Below are positions 41,401 to 55,200 of a DNA stretch of 64,000 nucleotides, piece after piece. How positions within the stretch are numbered: position 1 is the stretch's first letter; each line of letters opens with the position of its first letter. The DNA is from Tetragonia tetragonoides. Taxonomy: Eukaryota > Streptophyta > Magnoliopsida > Caryophyllales > Aizoaceae. The notes beneath the pieces were generated by a model. The model was not told where the DNA came from and searched no databases. It was given only the letters and a program-made list of their open reading frames with translations. Location of the stretch: positions 41,104,766-41,168,765 of the forward strand of contig CM076147.1 in assembly GCA_038025085.1 (NCBI GenBank), given 5' to 3'. The position numbers were made by a program, and so were the translations under genes.

Positions 41401-44348
41401 GTGCTGCATCCATCAATTTTCCTTTATGTTTTTCTTGCTCACAGGATACGATGCATATTAAATAGTTTTCTCTTTGCTGATTGATCTTGAAATCAACCCT
41501 TTTATTACTGAAAGGTTTTGCAGCTTGGCTGATTATGATTAGTCATCTTTCTTCTTTTTTTTTATTTCTTTTTTTTTTTTAAGATAACATGGGTATCCAA
41601 GCTTTGCTTGACTAATCCCATGGACCCTGTATCTTTCTTTCTTGATAGTTCTTGTGATATATAGTACAATTATGAGACTCATTTATTTATGAGAAACAGG
41701 CTCTCTCTGCAGGTTGACAATTTTATCCATGCTGACATGCACCCAGGAAATATTCTCGTCCGGGTAAATGAGAGAAGACCACAGAAACAGCTCTTTGAAT
41801 CGAGACCTCATGTCATATTCCTTGATGTAGGCATGACTGCTGAACTTTCTAAGCGAGATAGGACGAACCTAGTAGAGTTTTTCAAGGCTGTTGCTCTTCG
41901 AGATGGTCGCACGGCTGCTCAATCTACTCTCCGATTAGCAAAACAGCAAAGCTGCCCGGACCCTGAAGCTTATATTGAGGTACTTTAAGTGCCTTACTGC
42001 TTTATGAATGTTGTCATTCATAGTTAGTTCGGCGTTGCCATCTCCTAAGTTTGCCAGTGTCGTTGCTCAGTACTTCGTCTTCAAATTTCAGTTGTTGCTT
42101 TTGTTGGTGTTTATTGTGGAAAATTCAGAAGGGGTGTCATTTGTCAGTCATTCCTAGAGTTTCATTTCTGGGAAGGTAGCTACTCTTAGAACTTATAAAT
42201 TTTCTCGCTGATTGACTCTATATGTCATGCTCATGATCCTGGTTTTTAGCGTTATCGAGAAGTTCAGAACAGCTGATCTAGATCTGCTCTTCCAGTTGCT
42301 TGCCCCTTCCACCCTGGACCAAAGATAACTGGATCTTTTACCAGGCATTCAGGACAGATTGATATTATTCCCTGACTCTCCCCGGGTCCACCGTATTTAA
42401 CTATGTCATATGGTTTCTATCTCCCCGGGTCCACCGTATTTATATGACAAAGACCAAAGAAAAACCAAAGAAAATACTTTTTTGGGATCGAAATTTGATA
42501 GATTTTTAGAACTGGTTGAGGGATTTTGGGGATTTTTATTTTGTAAGTTGATTTGGCTTTAATTTTAGAACGAATCTGTAATGTTTGTGTGTAAACTTGA
42601 ATGTCAATTGATATGCAACGGACGGTAATATCATTTTTGTTGACCACTGGATTGGCATTCAGAGACACCATAATATGATTGCTTCTAAACATCTGGGAAT
42701 AATCAGATCAATGAAGACTTTCCAAATTTCATGCCAAGAAAGATGTCACTATGAATTAGTGGCAAAAGGATCAAGTCTTCAGGTTCTAGACATGGTCTTA
42801 TGGCTCTTATAAGAAGTCTGGTAGACTGGTAGCAGGCTTAGATTCCACATTCCTGTTCATTAACAAAATAAATCCTGCTTGTTCCACTTAGTAATTTATT
42901 TTGATGATAACCGTGAGGGGGTAGCTCAACTGGTAAGACCTCTGAGATATATTCCAGAGGTCCGAGGTTCGAGTCCCCTCAAGGCCAATGGAGGTTTTAC
43001 TGGTTGTTAACTTCAGGGCCCATGGGATTAGTCAAGCAAAGCTTGGACACCCATGTTTTCTAAAAAAAAAAAGTAATTTATTTTGATGATAATTTGCGTC
43101 CTCTTGGTGAAATTGGTATTTGTAATACCTGCTTTTCAATGCAGAGCCATCAAGTTTTTTCTTATAGAGACATGGGGGTTTCTTTTATTTCCTTGTTTTA
43201 AGGTTCTGTCAGCAGCAGACTGTTTGATGATTGAAAGCTTTAATATTTGTCGTCACAGGAAGTGGAAAAATATTTCAAGTTCTGGGGCTCTCCAGAGGGC
43301 GGTTCTCTTCATTCTGCTGATTGCATGCAGCAACTGTTGGAGTTAGTTCGGCACCATAGAGTTAACATTGATGGAAATGTTTGCACTGTGATAGTCACGA
43401 CCATGGTTCTTGAGGTAATCCTTGCCCTCCTTCCTTTACGCTGGGACCTCCTTTTTTAAGGTTTTCAATGTGGTTTTTTGAACACATTTAACCTATTAGC
43501 AGATGCTTCTGAAATTTGGTGCTATGTTATAATTTTGTAGCGGGCTTTGGGAAGCAGACTTTTCTAAATCAAATGCTCAGTTTTGGTCTCCGGCACTTAT
43601 CTTGTGTTTTAACATGCGTTTAGTGTGACTATCGGAGTTGATTGGAGGGTCTCAGACTCAGTTTGGGCTGATTCCACTCTTTCTCCAACTGAAAAAGTCT
43701 CTTACTTTTAGGCTGATTTAGAGAAGGCTTTTGCATGATAGACTCGTGATCTTTAAGATTTGTTGCTGACTTGCCTTCTAGAGAGAAAGAAGAAACTGGT
43801 AATATTTTCTAGAGCAAATTTGTTTCGGAGGGGGTTATGAGCAGTGTGGATGCTTTTTGCTCAATTCTGGGACTTGGGGTTCATAAGAGTACTGGCTTTC
43901 CTAAATTCAAACATCACCACCATTTCTTATGAAAAGGGTGGTTCTGTATTCCACTCTTTCTCCAAGGACTCGTGATAAAATTTGAGCATCACCTTTAAAG
44001 TTTTATTTTTAAATGCAATGTGAAGTTTGATCTTCCAAATGACATGTTTCATTGATTTATTTGTTATTCAGTCAGTATATATTCTGACTTTTCTTAGGCT
44101 TTCATCAGCTTTTGCTAGTATGAATATTGTGCTAAATTATCCACTTCTGGCTTTAGACTGATTTTTAGGAAGCTTTGACTTGTACTGAGAATTTTTCCGG
44201 TGTGCCCTGTCGTGTTTTCTTTCTCTAGGGTTGGCAACGGAAGCTGGACCCAGAGTACAATGTGATGGATACACTGAAAGCGCTGATATTTAAGGTTGAT
44301 TGGGCAGAGTCTTTTGTCTACACAATAGAAGGTCTGGTGGCTCCTTGA
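38473..44348 (+). CDS. ABC1/UbiB (AarF/ADCK2-like) atypical kinase
   Basis: ABC1 kinases are atypical protein-kinase-like ATPases of mitochondria or plastids, linked to coenzyme Q and other isoprenoid-quinone metabolism. The exons are 38473-38480 (ATG TCC AG), 39475-40753, 41713-41979, 43259-43414 and 44229-44348, all in phase, for 609 residues; starting instead at the ATG at 39479 gives 605. Motifs are the ABC1 KxGQ signature (FIKWGQWAATRPDLFP, about residue 211), the modified nucleotide loop ASGSIAQVH (about 274), VAVKVRHPG (about 300), the catalytic HADMHPGN (about 436) and the metal-binding FLDVGM (about 466). The Arg-rich, acid-poor N-terminus fits an organellar presequence, and a hydrophobic segment (LYLVIIFSPCIA-like) lies near residue 170. 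I judge it nearer ADCK2-type members but do not assign an ABC1K number. Introns 2 and 3 carry an inverted SINE pair. Confidence 0.9.
41568..41630 (-). mobile_element. Truncated SINE, reverse strand, in ABC1 kinase intron 2
   Basis: The T-run then ACATGGGTATCCAAGCTTTG and CTTGACTAATCCCATGG is the reverse complement of the 3' end of the SINE at 42911-43071. Only the 3' 60 bp or so are present. Confidence 0.8.
42890..43092 (+). mobile_element. Full-length tRNA-derived SINE with 21-bp target duplication, in ABC1 kinase intron 3
   Basis: The body is 42911-43071. It opens with a tRNA-like head containing an A box (TAGCTCAACTGG) and a perfect B box (GGTTCGAGTCC), and ends in an A-run after CACCCATGTTTTCT. 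An identical 21-bp direct repeat (AGTAATTTATTTTGATGATA plus A) lies at 42890-42910 and 43072-43092. The perfect duplication suggests a young insertion. Confidence 0.93.
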
Positions 44349-44540
44349 GCTCAACTACGAGTATTATTCTTTTCATGAGCATTCATCTCGAAATAAATTT
44401 TTACCATAAATTGTCCAAAGTTGCATATTCTCTCTTTCAAAACAGGAAAGAATGCTAATGGCACATTCAAAATGCCTGCATTTCATTTTTGTTCCATTAC
44501 ATACAATAAGAATGACCTTTATTGGTTAGCAAGGTCTATA

Positions 44541-44604
44541 TTCGATAGAACATGTACATCATAATCGATAGAACATGTACATCATAATCGATAGGACATG
44601 TACA
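44541..44604. repeat. Short tandem repeat
   Basis: Two to three copies of TCGATAGAACATGTACATCA lie head to tail, the last with one substitution. Confidence 0.75.
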
Positions 44605-45063
44605 TCAATTTTTGAGTGCTGTATTGGTACTCCTGTAATCTAGCAATTGTACTTGAATCATGTAATTCAATCTTTTCTGAAAGGGCGATTGATAAAGCTT
44701 CAACATTCAAGCTGGTCGCATGTCCTATATCGGATTTGCCCACTGCCGTTCGAAGAAACAAAACAGGGGAAATTTCGAAGTGTTTGATGCTAGTGGTCGG
44801 AACAGTCCGAGCCATCTCATATCTGATTTTCGGACATGGCCTAACAAATAGGTTATACGGTTCGAACTCGAGTTGGAGCTTCTTTTTTTCTCTTCTTTTG
44901 GTTACAAAGTCGATTGGCCACACTTTAAGCAGATGTAAACAAGACAGGGAACCACCCTGAAGGCCATTAACGAATTCTTTTATATTCCCTTTTGTCAAGA
45001 ATTAGTGTTAGGTTATTATTTTGGGATGTCAGGTGAACATTTTTAAATATAATAGAAATTATA

Positions 45064-45318
45064 CTCCCTCCGTTCCAAATTGAGCTTCCTGTTTGATTTT
45101 TTTAGTCAAACTTTACAAAACTTGACTATTGATTTGTGGAAAAAATACAAAGATTTACAATTTCAAAATACCATTCTTAGATTTATTTTCATTTGTACTT
45201 TCACAATATCAACTTTCTATAATTTTAATGTTGATATAATTACAGTTATTGATGGTCAAAGTGTTGTATCGAAGACTGTGCAAAAAGAAACAAGAAACTC
45301 AATTTGGAACGGAGGGAG
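45064..45318. mobile_element. Stowaway MITE
   Basis: The ends CTCCCTCCGTTCCAAATTGA and TCAATTTGGAACGGAGGGAG are exact inverted repeats, flanked by TA at 45062-45063 and 45319-45320. It is intact and non-coding, 255 bp, almost the same length as the copy at 2121 (254 bp). Confidence 0.93.
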
Positions 45319-46268
45319 TACTTCTGTTTCAAGAGAAGTGGAGTGTACAAGTTAAATCTTAATTATCAGTACAAGACTTATAATGTGACAATTGAATTCG
45401 GGCGGGAATGTGTACTTTTTTGAGGAAACAACCCAAAATCCTTTAAAACGCTTTTGTATACGTAGGTTTTTGAAAGAATACTATCATTAAAGTTAAAATA
45501 CAAATAAGTGAATAGAAATTTGTGGAATTCGTTATTTAGAAACATTGCCTACAATTCACTAGAATGATAAAAACATATGAAAATTAATACACATTCCTGC
45601 TCACCAGAAGCACGAGGACAAAACGGTAAATAGAGCTGTGCCTACAAGGCTACAAGAACAACTAAAGCCCATCGCTGATGCTCCATATAAAATTTGTGGT
45701 AATCACTCTAGAATTTTCGTTTCAGGCCCCCTCGGTTTGTTTCATTTCTGTTTGGTATACAGCAAATGTTGCAATCAGCATTCATTGGTTGGTACAGTAT
45801 TGCAAGAATGCCCATACATCCGACTGCTACCATATATGCCAAAAAGAATTTTCCCACTAGAATCATATTTCCTAAATGTAATTCTGGCATGAACATAATG
45901 CAATTCTAAGAAATCGCTCAAACAGTGTCTAATTCTCCATAAGAACCTACTATCCAATGTATCAACAGAGATCATAGCAAAATTTTCCATCAACAGCAAC
46001 ATAATTCCTGGCAGGGTCATGGAAAACAACTACGATATTCCTGGAAAGCAGATCACGAAGAAATTTGAACATTTAAAGAAGCCTGCAGTGATAAGAGCAA
46101 CGGCAACGATCCAACAAAATCCGAGTACGGTTCATCTCTTAGCCCACCAAATGTCAGCAGATCACAGCTGTTCTACCATCACCAAAGGGGCGAATCTTCC
46201 ATAGAGTAGATTGTTTGCCACCTCAAATTGTTTGCACCTTCGATAGAGTAGTACCAAGTGCTTCTTTA

Positions 46269-49200
46269 TCAGTTAATCAATCTCTCAAAAAAGTACAAGT
46301 ATCCCATATCCTTTGGGGGATTGACAGAAGCCCCAACTTTAGCGTCATTGAATATTACCCATTTTCCATCTTTATAGATATGAGCAACATAATGGCCACA
46401 GTGAGTGGAAGTCCCCATGTGACTTACAAATCCTAGAAGCCTATACTCTGCATAACAATAAGAGGCAGTCAGAAACGGAGTATATTATAGTACAATGGGC
46501 CTCAAGATGCTCGCTAGCACTTTGTCATTGATAACATAAAACACTAGATGAACACAAGATGAATAGCTATCTATGTTTGAGAAAATAGGGCTCCACTAGA
46601 AACAAGAACCCAAGCCAAGCAGGTACCTAAATTATGGGAAAAACAACAAATATCTACAGAGAACACTTATATCAATCATAAAAGTAGAAGAGAAGAAAAA
46701 AATAGCACAAGATACTAACTTCCTGCTCCATCTGGTAGTTCAGCGTCAGTGGCCACAGCAGCACTGCCAGATGTATCCATGTCAGACGCGGATGTCGCAT
46801 TTGGATTGCTAAATATCCAATCAGTTGCTGCCTCAATATCTCCACCCTGGGCAATGTTTAAAAGTCAAATTTAATCAGACGGCACAATTTTCTTTTGATG
46901 AAATAGCATCCTAATGTGCAAGCTACTAGACAAGATACCGTGGCCATGAGTGCCTTCCGAGCGACATCATCATCAAAACCAAATGAAGTCAGAGTGTCGA
47001 CCTTTGACTGGTCAACAGATGTCGCAGCATTTTGAGACTCGTGTGATATAGGGGCATCTATATCTGGCAAAAAAAATACAGGGATTATAGCCAGGACCAG
47101 GACCCAGGAGTATAATTTCTAATAAGAAGCTATGGCAGTCTAAAAACACTCCAAAATCCTAAACTAGAGTAATTTTTTACCAGGATCATCCATGTGAGTA
47201 AGCAGCCAATTCATCGCCTCTTCAACTCCAACATTGGAAGTATTTATAGCAGCTTTCTGACAAAGTATTTCTTTAAATCCCATAGATAGGAGCTGGGCGA
47301 CGATATCCTCATTCGCTACAACCCTATTTGACTCTGCCTCATAATCACCAGCTGCAGAAAAAAACAACATATTTATAATTTTATCAACTGAGCACAATGA
47401 GCATGTAAAAGAAAAAATCAAAAGGACAAGTATTATCTCGGACCACTCTCAGGTAAAAGCTCTTCTCCAGGTTGGAGACCCCTGCTCCGCATGTGACTGA
47501 TGTCTATAGTATCAGGTACATCTATGTAGACATCTGGAACATAGAACAACAATTTGAGTTAAAACCAAATCTAGTGAAAATAATCTAACAGAGAATCTTT
47601 TGCAAAGATACACAGAAATTCATGAGCGAATACCAAGCTTTTTAGGCACCCAACCATCCTCCATAACAAATTTTCTCATGTGCAAAACCAGATAATCAGG
47701 AAATGAAGTCAACCCAGTGGTTCTGCAGGGAGAAGAGAAAGTACGAGTTACAATTCACAATGTTTTTTTTTTTTTATTGATAAGAATTTCTTTTATTAAT
47801 CCAATCATTGAAAGAATACAAAAAGAAATCCTCAAATGAAAACAAGAAAAATATCTACAGCTCCCGCCAATGAAGTTGAACAAGTGTAAGGGGGACACCC
47901 TTGAAGGCCATAGCTGCCTTCACCCAAAGAGAAGCCAAATAAACAATGTGATCCCAAAAGCAGTCAACGGTCTTTCCAGAAGCGGAAAACACCATTGAAT
48001 TCCGCTCCAGCCAAATATACCACAGAATAGTCATACAAGCACACAGAATAGTCATAGAAGCACACCTCCACCACAACTTCCCCTCCCTCACAATGTGATA
48101 GCCTTTCACGACCTTCCTATTCTTTTCAAACTGAAAGGGTGTACAGTGTGGTATCTTCAAGAAGGCAGCAGATGCAAAGATATATAGCATATTTTGCAAT
48201 TTGATAGAACCAACTATCCAACCAAAATGTATTCGTATGTCACCAAATCATAGCCTCATAGGTTAATTTAAATCGTAGCAACGCATAGTTGGTACCTCAA
48301 GAAACACCATAGGAACTGGGTAGATACCTAATAATCCACAAACTTTGAACAATTATTATCAGTAATTTTGTTCTTGAACAAAGATCCACTTAAAGGGGGG
48401 AGAAAAGTTCTTCAACAAAGATGATCATCCATGGATACAAGAATACAATTTCAATGGAACAAGAAAGGAAAAGCAAGCAGTAGGTAGTTAATTCAATAAA
48501 CAATCACGAATGATCAGATACATGCTAAACCAAAGCTTAGGTCACTGGTGATAATGGACAAATGGATTCATACCCAGGAAGCTAGCACGTAGAGCCCAGA
48601 CAAGAAACTTCTGACCAGTCTTTACGCTAATAATCAACAGTGCTATTACCATATACATAAAGAAATATTGCCCTTGAGAAAGTCTAAAAATTTACTGTGC
48701 CCAAACCACCCAGCCCAAAAAAGAATTCACAAGATCAAAAGTTTAACAGTATGCTCAAGTGACAACTATATTCTACCTAACAAGATACACTAAAGTTCAG
48801 TGACAAAAGTATCTTTCTCAATGAGAATGAGAAAACATATCCAGCACCAGACATCTGAATCGCTACGCACAGCACATGGTGAAACTTACTTTGTTGCTGT
48901 TGTTTTCCCCTTCAACGCAGTACTGAAAAAGTCCATCAGCTCCTCCGGAGCAGAATAGCTTGCTAGGCAGGCTTCTAAAGGAACCCTTGGACGAACAACC
49001 TCAGGTACAGCCCTGCTATACTATAAATGCTTAGGATTCTAAACTGGAAGACAAACGCATGACAAATTGGATAATGACTCACATTTCTTTCCCTTCAGAC
49101 TCCGCCTGGGCTTTCATTTTCTGAAAGGTTTCTAGTTGATCTAGAATGCAAGTCAAGGAATTCGTATTAATTTGAAAGCAAATCAAGAAAAGGAATACCG

Positions 49201-52200
49201 AAATCCCCATAAAAAATCAACTAAACCATTATTAACAAAAGAACAGGTTCGTTGGGACCATATAGTTTACCTTTATTTGTAGCTGCATGCAGTGGGATAT
49301 TGAGTGAAAGAATGTAGTCAAAGCGTCTATTATAACTAACTTTTCCAGAAGGACATTGAATTCGATCTTCAATACCAAACTTGAAACTTCTCGAAGGATC
49401 CAACTTTGGGTTTCCGGAATTAACCCGTTCAACTTGTTCTAAAAGATGTAGGAAGAATTCTAATGCATCCTAGCCAAAGTTGGAGTTAAGAAATCAGGTC
49501 ATGATATGACAAAAGACAGTTGAAAGGCGAAAATGAGAACGGCATAGTCAAGCATTATCAACAATGCATGTCACATAGGAGACTGGATAGCACAGAGATT
49601 CGCAGATGTAGGAAGAAACAAAAGAACTTCATAGGCCAGAAACCCTGAGGTAGATATAAACACGATCTGCCTGAAAGTCACTTCTTAGCTCACTTTGTGG
49701 AAGCAGGTGCTCAAGTAAATGAAATTCACCAGATAGCAAGAAAAGATCTTAAACCTTTGCGAATGCCTTTGCCACTACTGACACATTATGCCAACACATT
49801 CATTATTTTATCCCAAGTAAATGAGATGTGATGACACTACAATGCCAACACATCATGGCCCCTTCTTTAGATAACAATCCATTTTTTTCGCCTTTAACCC
49901 TTCAAGCATAACACAAAGACTCTCAATAATTGTTTGGATCTTGGATTTGAAATCTAAGATTCCTCTCAGATTCCCTTCCTCCCCCTAGGTGTGCAGAGGC
50001 CTCTTAGTTGAATTTATAATTTCAGATCCAATTTCCAAATGCAACCTTAAGATATTTGAAAAGCACCAGAATGACATTAAAGAATGCAGCTGCTGTTTGT
50101 GCACTGCTAAGAAAAATGGGCATACCTGCTGTCTCATGGTAGAAAACTCTGGATGACTAGCAGCAATTACTGTCTTAAACATCCGGGGAGGAATGCCTTC
50201 TTGTTCCTGAAAATCAAAATCCAACGAATAAACTTTCACAATTTTTCTTATTTTCTTTTTTTCCTTGGGATTGGGGGGGGGGGGGGGGGGAGGGGATGGG
50301 CACTGCAAGGCAGGAAACAAACACAAACTCCTCACTAGCTCATAGCAAACAAATCTGAAATGCTGGTAAGTATCGACTTCCAAGTAGCAAACATAAATAG
50401 ACAGGGTAGAACTTCTCTCAGTTTTAACAATGTGAAAGGTTCATGAGTGACAAGCAACTTATGTCATAACTTTTTTTTTTGAGAAGAACTTGTGTCATAA
50501 CTTAGCATTCAGAAAATCAAAATTCAAGATACCATGTCTTCAACAGATGGAACAGAAAATCAGAAGAAATCTTAAGCCATAAAGAGCATCTAAGAGCTAC
50601 CCTGACACCAAGACTTTCTGCAGGAAAAGAAGAAAAAAGTAAATTTTCAAAAACACACCTCTGACGACGAATATCTCCCAGACAGCAATCCATGACCTAA
50701 CTTTGCCCTGCCAAAAAACTGCTGTCAGTTACAAGTGAAATCTAACATGGACATAACAAATCATCCCAAAAAGTCAAAATGTGATGAAGCTCCCCACAGT
50801 CCAAAATTAGCTTTACAAAACAAATATTCTATACTTCGATAACAATCATCAACCCTCCAGGCCCCACCCCCAGTAATATACTAAGATCCCTTTTTTTTCC
50901 CTTCAGATAAGACCACCAGCAATATCCCACTTCAAAAGTAAGGCTTCTGGACCGTGACTACAAAAAGTTGGTTTCCAAAATACCAACAAACACGTTTTCC
51001 GAAAAAAAATCAAGGAAATATGTGGGAGGAACATTATTTGGGAGCTACAAAAACTAGTCAGTAGTCAATAACTACAAAGGAAGCATTTGCACAAGTACAG
51101 ATTTTTTTCCCTTCTACTGAAGAGATAAAATTAGAACTTTCCGTATCAAATTACTCAACAACAATACCAAAGAATTTGAACAGCTCAACCACAGTTTTCT
51201 AGTTGACGGTCACGAGAGTAGCCAGATTGCCACTAAATAGGTCTAGCAAATATCTCAAGTTACGACATGACAAACCAACTTAGCACTTCATATAAAACTT
51301 ATCCTCTCTTTTTATTACGAGATCCCAATAAACGGCGATAAAAGCAGAATTCATATGGACCAATGCATTTGTCACTCAAGCAGTCAGAAGCCTTATGCCA
51401 GATGCATAGAAGGATATCAATTCCCAATGCTCGATAGGATATAGTCTCCTAAATACTTGAAAGCATAACATGAATATTAAACGTGTGTATACACCACTAA
51501 TACCATCATTATCAAGCATTTGGTGTTAGCGCATGGTCCATAGCCATTGGACATTAGCCGCTGTCATTGAGGGCATACAACGGATATAACTCACATTACA
51601 AGTCTAGCATTAACAAAGACTACTAATGAAAAAAAAACTGAACTGCTCACTTACAATTGCATATTTAAGTCTACTGTTGGATCAGCAGGAGCAGCATCAA
51701 AAGCACTTTTCAGACTTAGATTGGCATAGTATCTGATAGCATAATCACATAAGAAACGTTGATTCAATGAAAATTATTTTCATAAAAAATCCTCAAATTT
51801 TGGCCCAATAAGAATTATCAAATATGTAAGCACTAACCGGGAACTAAATGCATTCGTCGTATATGCAACTTGCATAGTTGATGCCAAGTAACAACTGTAA
51901 GAAAGACGCGAAAGATGAGGGTTCAAAAATGTACCCAATAGGCAATAAATATAGACTTCATCTCATTCAAAAGAAGATTACCTATTGCCGAGATTGACAA
52001 GTCCAGTATAGCCAGGGCCATAGAGAAGTCCAACTTCCTCTCCACTTTCTTGAATCCGGTTCCAATCAAAATTTGTATTCTGGTCAAGCTCCTTCTCCGC
52101 GGTGGTCAATTCAGTCTAAAGGGGAAAGTTAGTAAATGAAAATCAAACAAAGAGAAAAACAACATATATACGATAAGGAGCAAGATTTCCCCACCCCAAA

Positions 52201-55200
52201 CCCCTCTTCCAGATCACCTCAATAATAAAAGGGCAAAGAAAAAAGGAAAGAAGTAGATCATAATCCGTAATAAGAAAGAAAAAAGCCTACAGGCCTTTCA
52301 AGCTACCAGTCCAACAAAATGAGAGCACCTTTGGTGTAACTTAACGCCTTATAACTAAATAAACTTAGGCCCATCAAACAATTGATAGCTGCTGACCAGA
52401 ACTACACTCTTTCCTGTTCACTAGTGTTCTGGAGCATGACACAGCCATAAAATGAAAGCTTCATCTTGTAAATCATTCAACCAAGAAATGATAGTATTAT
52501 GTCATGGGTGACAGTGGTCCCGTAACGGCCAGCCCAACGAGAAAAGAGAAAATAAGACTTAATAGTAATAAACACATAGACATGATAGTGACAAAAATGC
52601 TCGGCTGTGCAACTTGCTGAGTTACTCTAACCTACTAATAGAAGATCAACTGGACTATTAGTCCAGTCAACTCTCATCTCATATTCCCCCTGTTCCTAAG
52701 TAAATAAACTTCACCTTTTGTTTGCCAACTCAGCTTAGGCCCTTCAAACAAAATGATATTTTTTATAATTTATATATTTATATAAATATCAAATATTTAC
52801 GGTCAAAGCAGTGCATTGGAGACCGTGAAATTGTAAATATTAAGGTTTTTCTAAAACGGACGGAGTATCTGACAGCCATAATTTGAGAAGTTCACCTTGT
52901 AAAATCATTCAACCAAGATAACAAGTGGGTTACAGTAGTCATGTCTCGGCCAGCTCATTGAAAGAATAGGAGAAAATAAGATTTATGGGAATAAACAAAT
53001 AAAATAACATTTATGCTCAGCTGCGCAGCTTGCTGAGAGTTACTCAAACTTTTACTAATAGATCTGATCTATAGTCCAGTCATCTCAAAATTATTGTAGG
53101 AATAGAACATATAAAACAGCAAATATCCTCTGGATGATACTTCCCATAGCAACAACTCATAAAGAGATGGATGATATGAAAGTTTAAAATTTCAAGATAA
53201 ACTACATGATTCGCACAAATGACTAACCTTCTGCAATGAAGAAAAATCGATTCCAAAATGCGCCAAATGCTGCGGTAGATGTGGATCAATAACGCTTTCA
53301 TCCTCCGGATATGAGAAGACATCTGAGATGTCAAAAATGATTTCTTTAAGAGAATTCTAAGGATTAGAACCACATTTTTACCCTAAAAAAGGCCAACACC
53401 GGAACTATGTTTATGAACAAATAAAAAACATTAAAGAAAAAATAATACAACTTAGAGTACTTACAGAGGGAGGTGGCAAAGTGAAAATCATAAATAAAAA
53501 AATTTAAAAAAAAATTCTAAAGATTAACAAGTATGGAGTACAGTCTTTATCTCATATCATAACAAATTTATCCTGGAATTCAAGTATTAAAATTTCAGTA
53601 ATATTGTCTTTAAACTTTGAGTCACAACTCGGTCATAATAGGGACCTAGCTCACCTAAATAATTTGGAAAACCATAATTATGCTTTCCTCAATTAAAAAA
53701 CGGTACTGCATATTGTTAAACTAACAGGAGAGTGATAAGGGGAACAACCAGAAACTTAAAATATCGTGAGAAATTAGGCAAACATTACTACTCAAGTGAC
53801 TAAAAGATAACAGGATCCCAGACAAATCATCAACAATTAGGAGTTATAGCTTCTGTGAACTGTGGTTTATATTGTACAAAGGCATTTACCTGCTGCTTCC
53901 AAATCAGCAGTTATTGTGCCAAGCTTCACAGCAAGAGGGTACCTCGTCTCATTATAATGCTCAACAGCATGGTTGTTGCCACCAGTTCCATCCCAATTTT
54001 TCCTCCCACAAAGGATCATTCCATCTGTTAGGTTTAACCAAAGGTTCTCGGTTTTGTCACACTTAGTACATTTCCAACCAGAGGGAGGAACAACAACACC
54101 GTTGTCAATCTGTTGCAAATCCAAGGCATGTGCACTGACTTGCTTCTCAGCTACCCAGGCAGCAACTTGCTCTTTCCGCTCTGCACCCTCGGCCATTACA
54201 ACTGCATCAACAGCCAACCTTACCTACAATGTAGAAATACAAGAAGCAAAAGCCTCAGGAGAAGTTCTGTCTGCATTACATAGTCATACAGCTACGAGTT
54301 TGACTGATCAACTGGACTTTAATGCAAACCACGTATTCAAAAACTAATTATGCTCACTTCAACTTAACTATTCTAGCCATTCAATCATTCATTAGAACAG
54401 CAAAAATGTTTCACTACATTAACCAGTGAAACTTAACTTCCACCATAATCAGGGTACCAAAAGCATCCATGAACATGATGCTCTCAAAACTCACCTGGTC
54501 AACCAAGACTGTCAAACAAAGATAAAGGAAAGATCATTTATGAGTAGGTCTTGCATGGACTTGTTCCATCGTATGAACCAACTCCAAAGGAGTGACAATT
54601 ACGCTTCAGAGGGGTGATTCCTACTTTTAGTGGCGTGACTTCCACTTTAGAGCGGTGAATCAGTGACATTTTCACCTCAGAGGGGGAGATCCACGTATGG
54701 ACCAAGTTCATGCAAGACTTTGCAATCGTTTAATATTAAGAAAGAACGTAAATACCTTCTCTGGCAACTCAACAGAAGGAAACGGAAGACTAGAATAGTC
54801 TGGCAATATAACAATATTATACGTCTCTTCATATTCAGGTTCACCACTGCCAAAACCCCCTTCTACACCTACATTCAGAACGAAAATATAAGTTCTGTCC
54901 CTCCACCATGAACAGGATTTTCATCACAAAAGTACATCTTCAGAGATCTGTAGCATACTGTTTTTCAAAGGAAATCATAGTACAAAAAGACAAACCAACA
55001 ATGTGAAATATCAATCAGTTTAAGGCCCAAACAAGTTCAATAAGTTCATCAAGCTGTTGGAGCAGAAAGATTGAACGAGAAACTGCTTTGTTCATAAATT
55101 CCTTGGAAGACAACATCGTCTCGATAATTGGATGGTAAAAATTGAGGAGGCATTTAGTGCTAGGTTGACTTGCTATACTACGTGGATGAGGCTGAAACAT

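Larger units (their letters stand above)
44349..46268. other. Convergent intergenic region between ABC1 kinase and UBP14
   Basis: It contains both 3' UTRs, a short tandem repeat of about 28 bp (ATCGATAGAACATGTACATC) at 44541-44604, and a Stowaway MITE at 45064-45318. The minus-strand 138-codon frame at 44582-44998 has no recognisable domain. Confidence 0.5.

Noticed and set aside
44582..44998. 138-codon minus-strand frame between ABC1 kinase and UBP14
   Set aside because: No recognised motif, and it overlaps a short tandem repeat and a 114-codon frame on the other strand; left unassigned.
47855..48199. 114-codon minus-strand frame as an independent gene
   Set aside because: The sequence is the C-terminus of a LINE ORF2 with an A-rich tail, inside a UBP14 intron.
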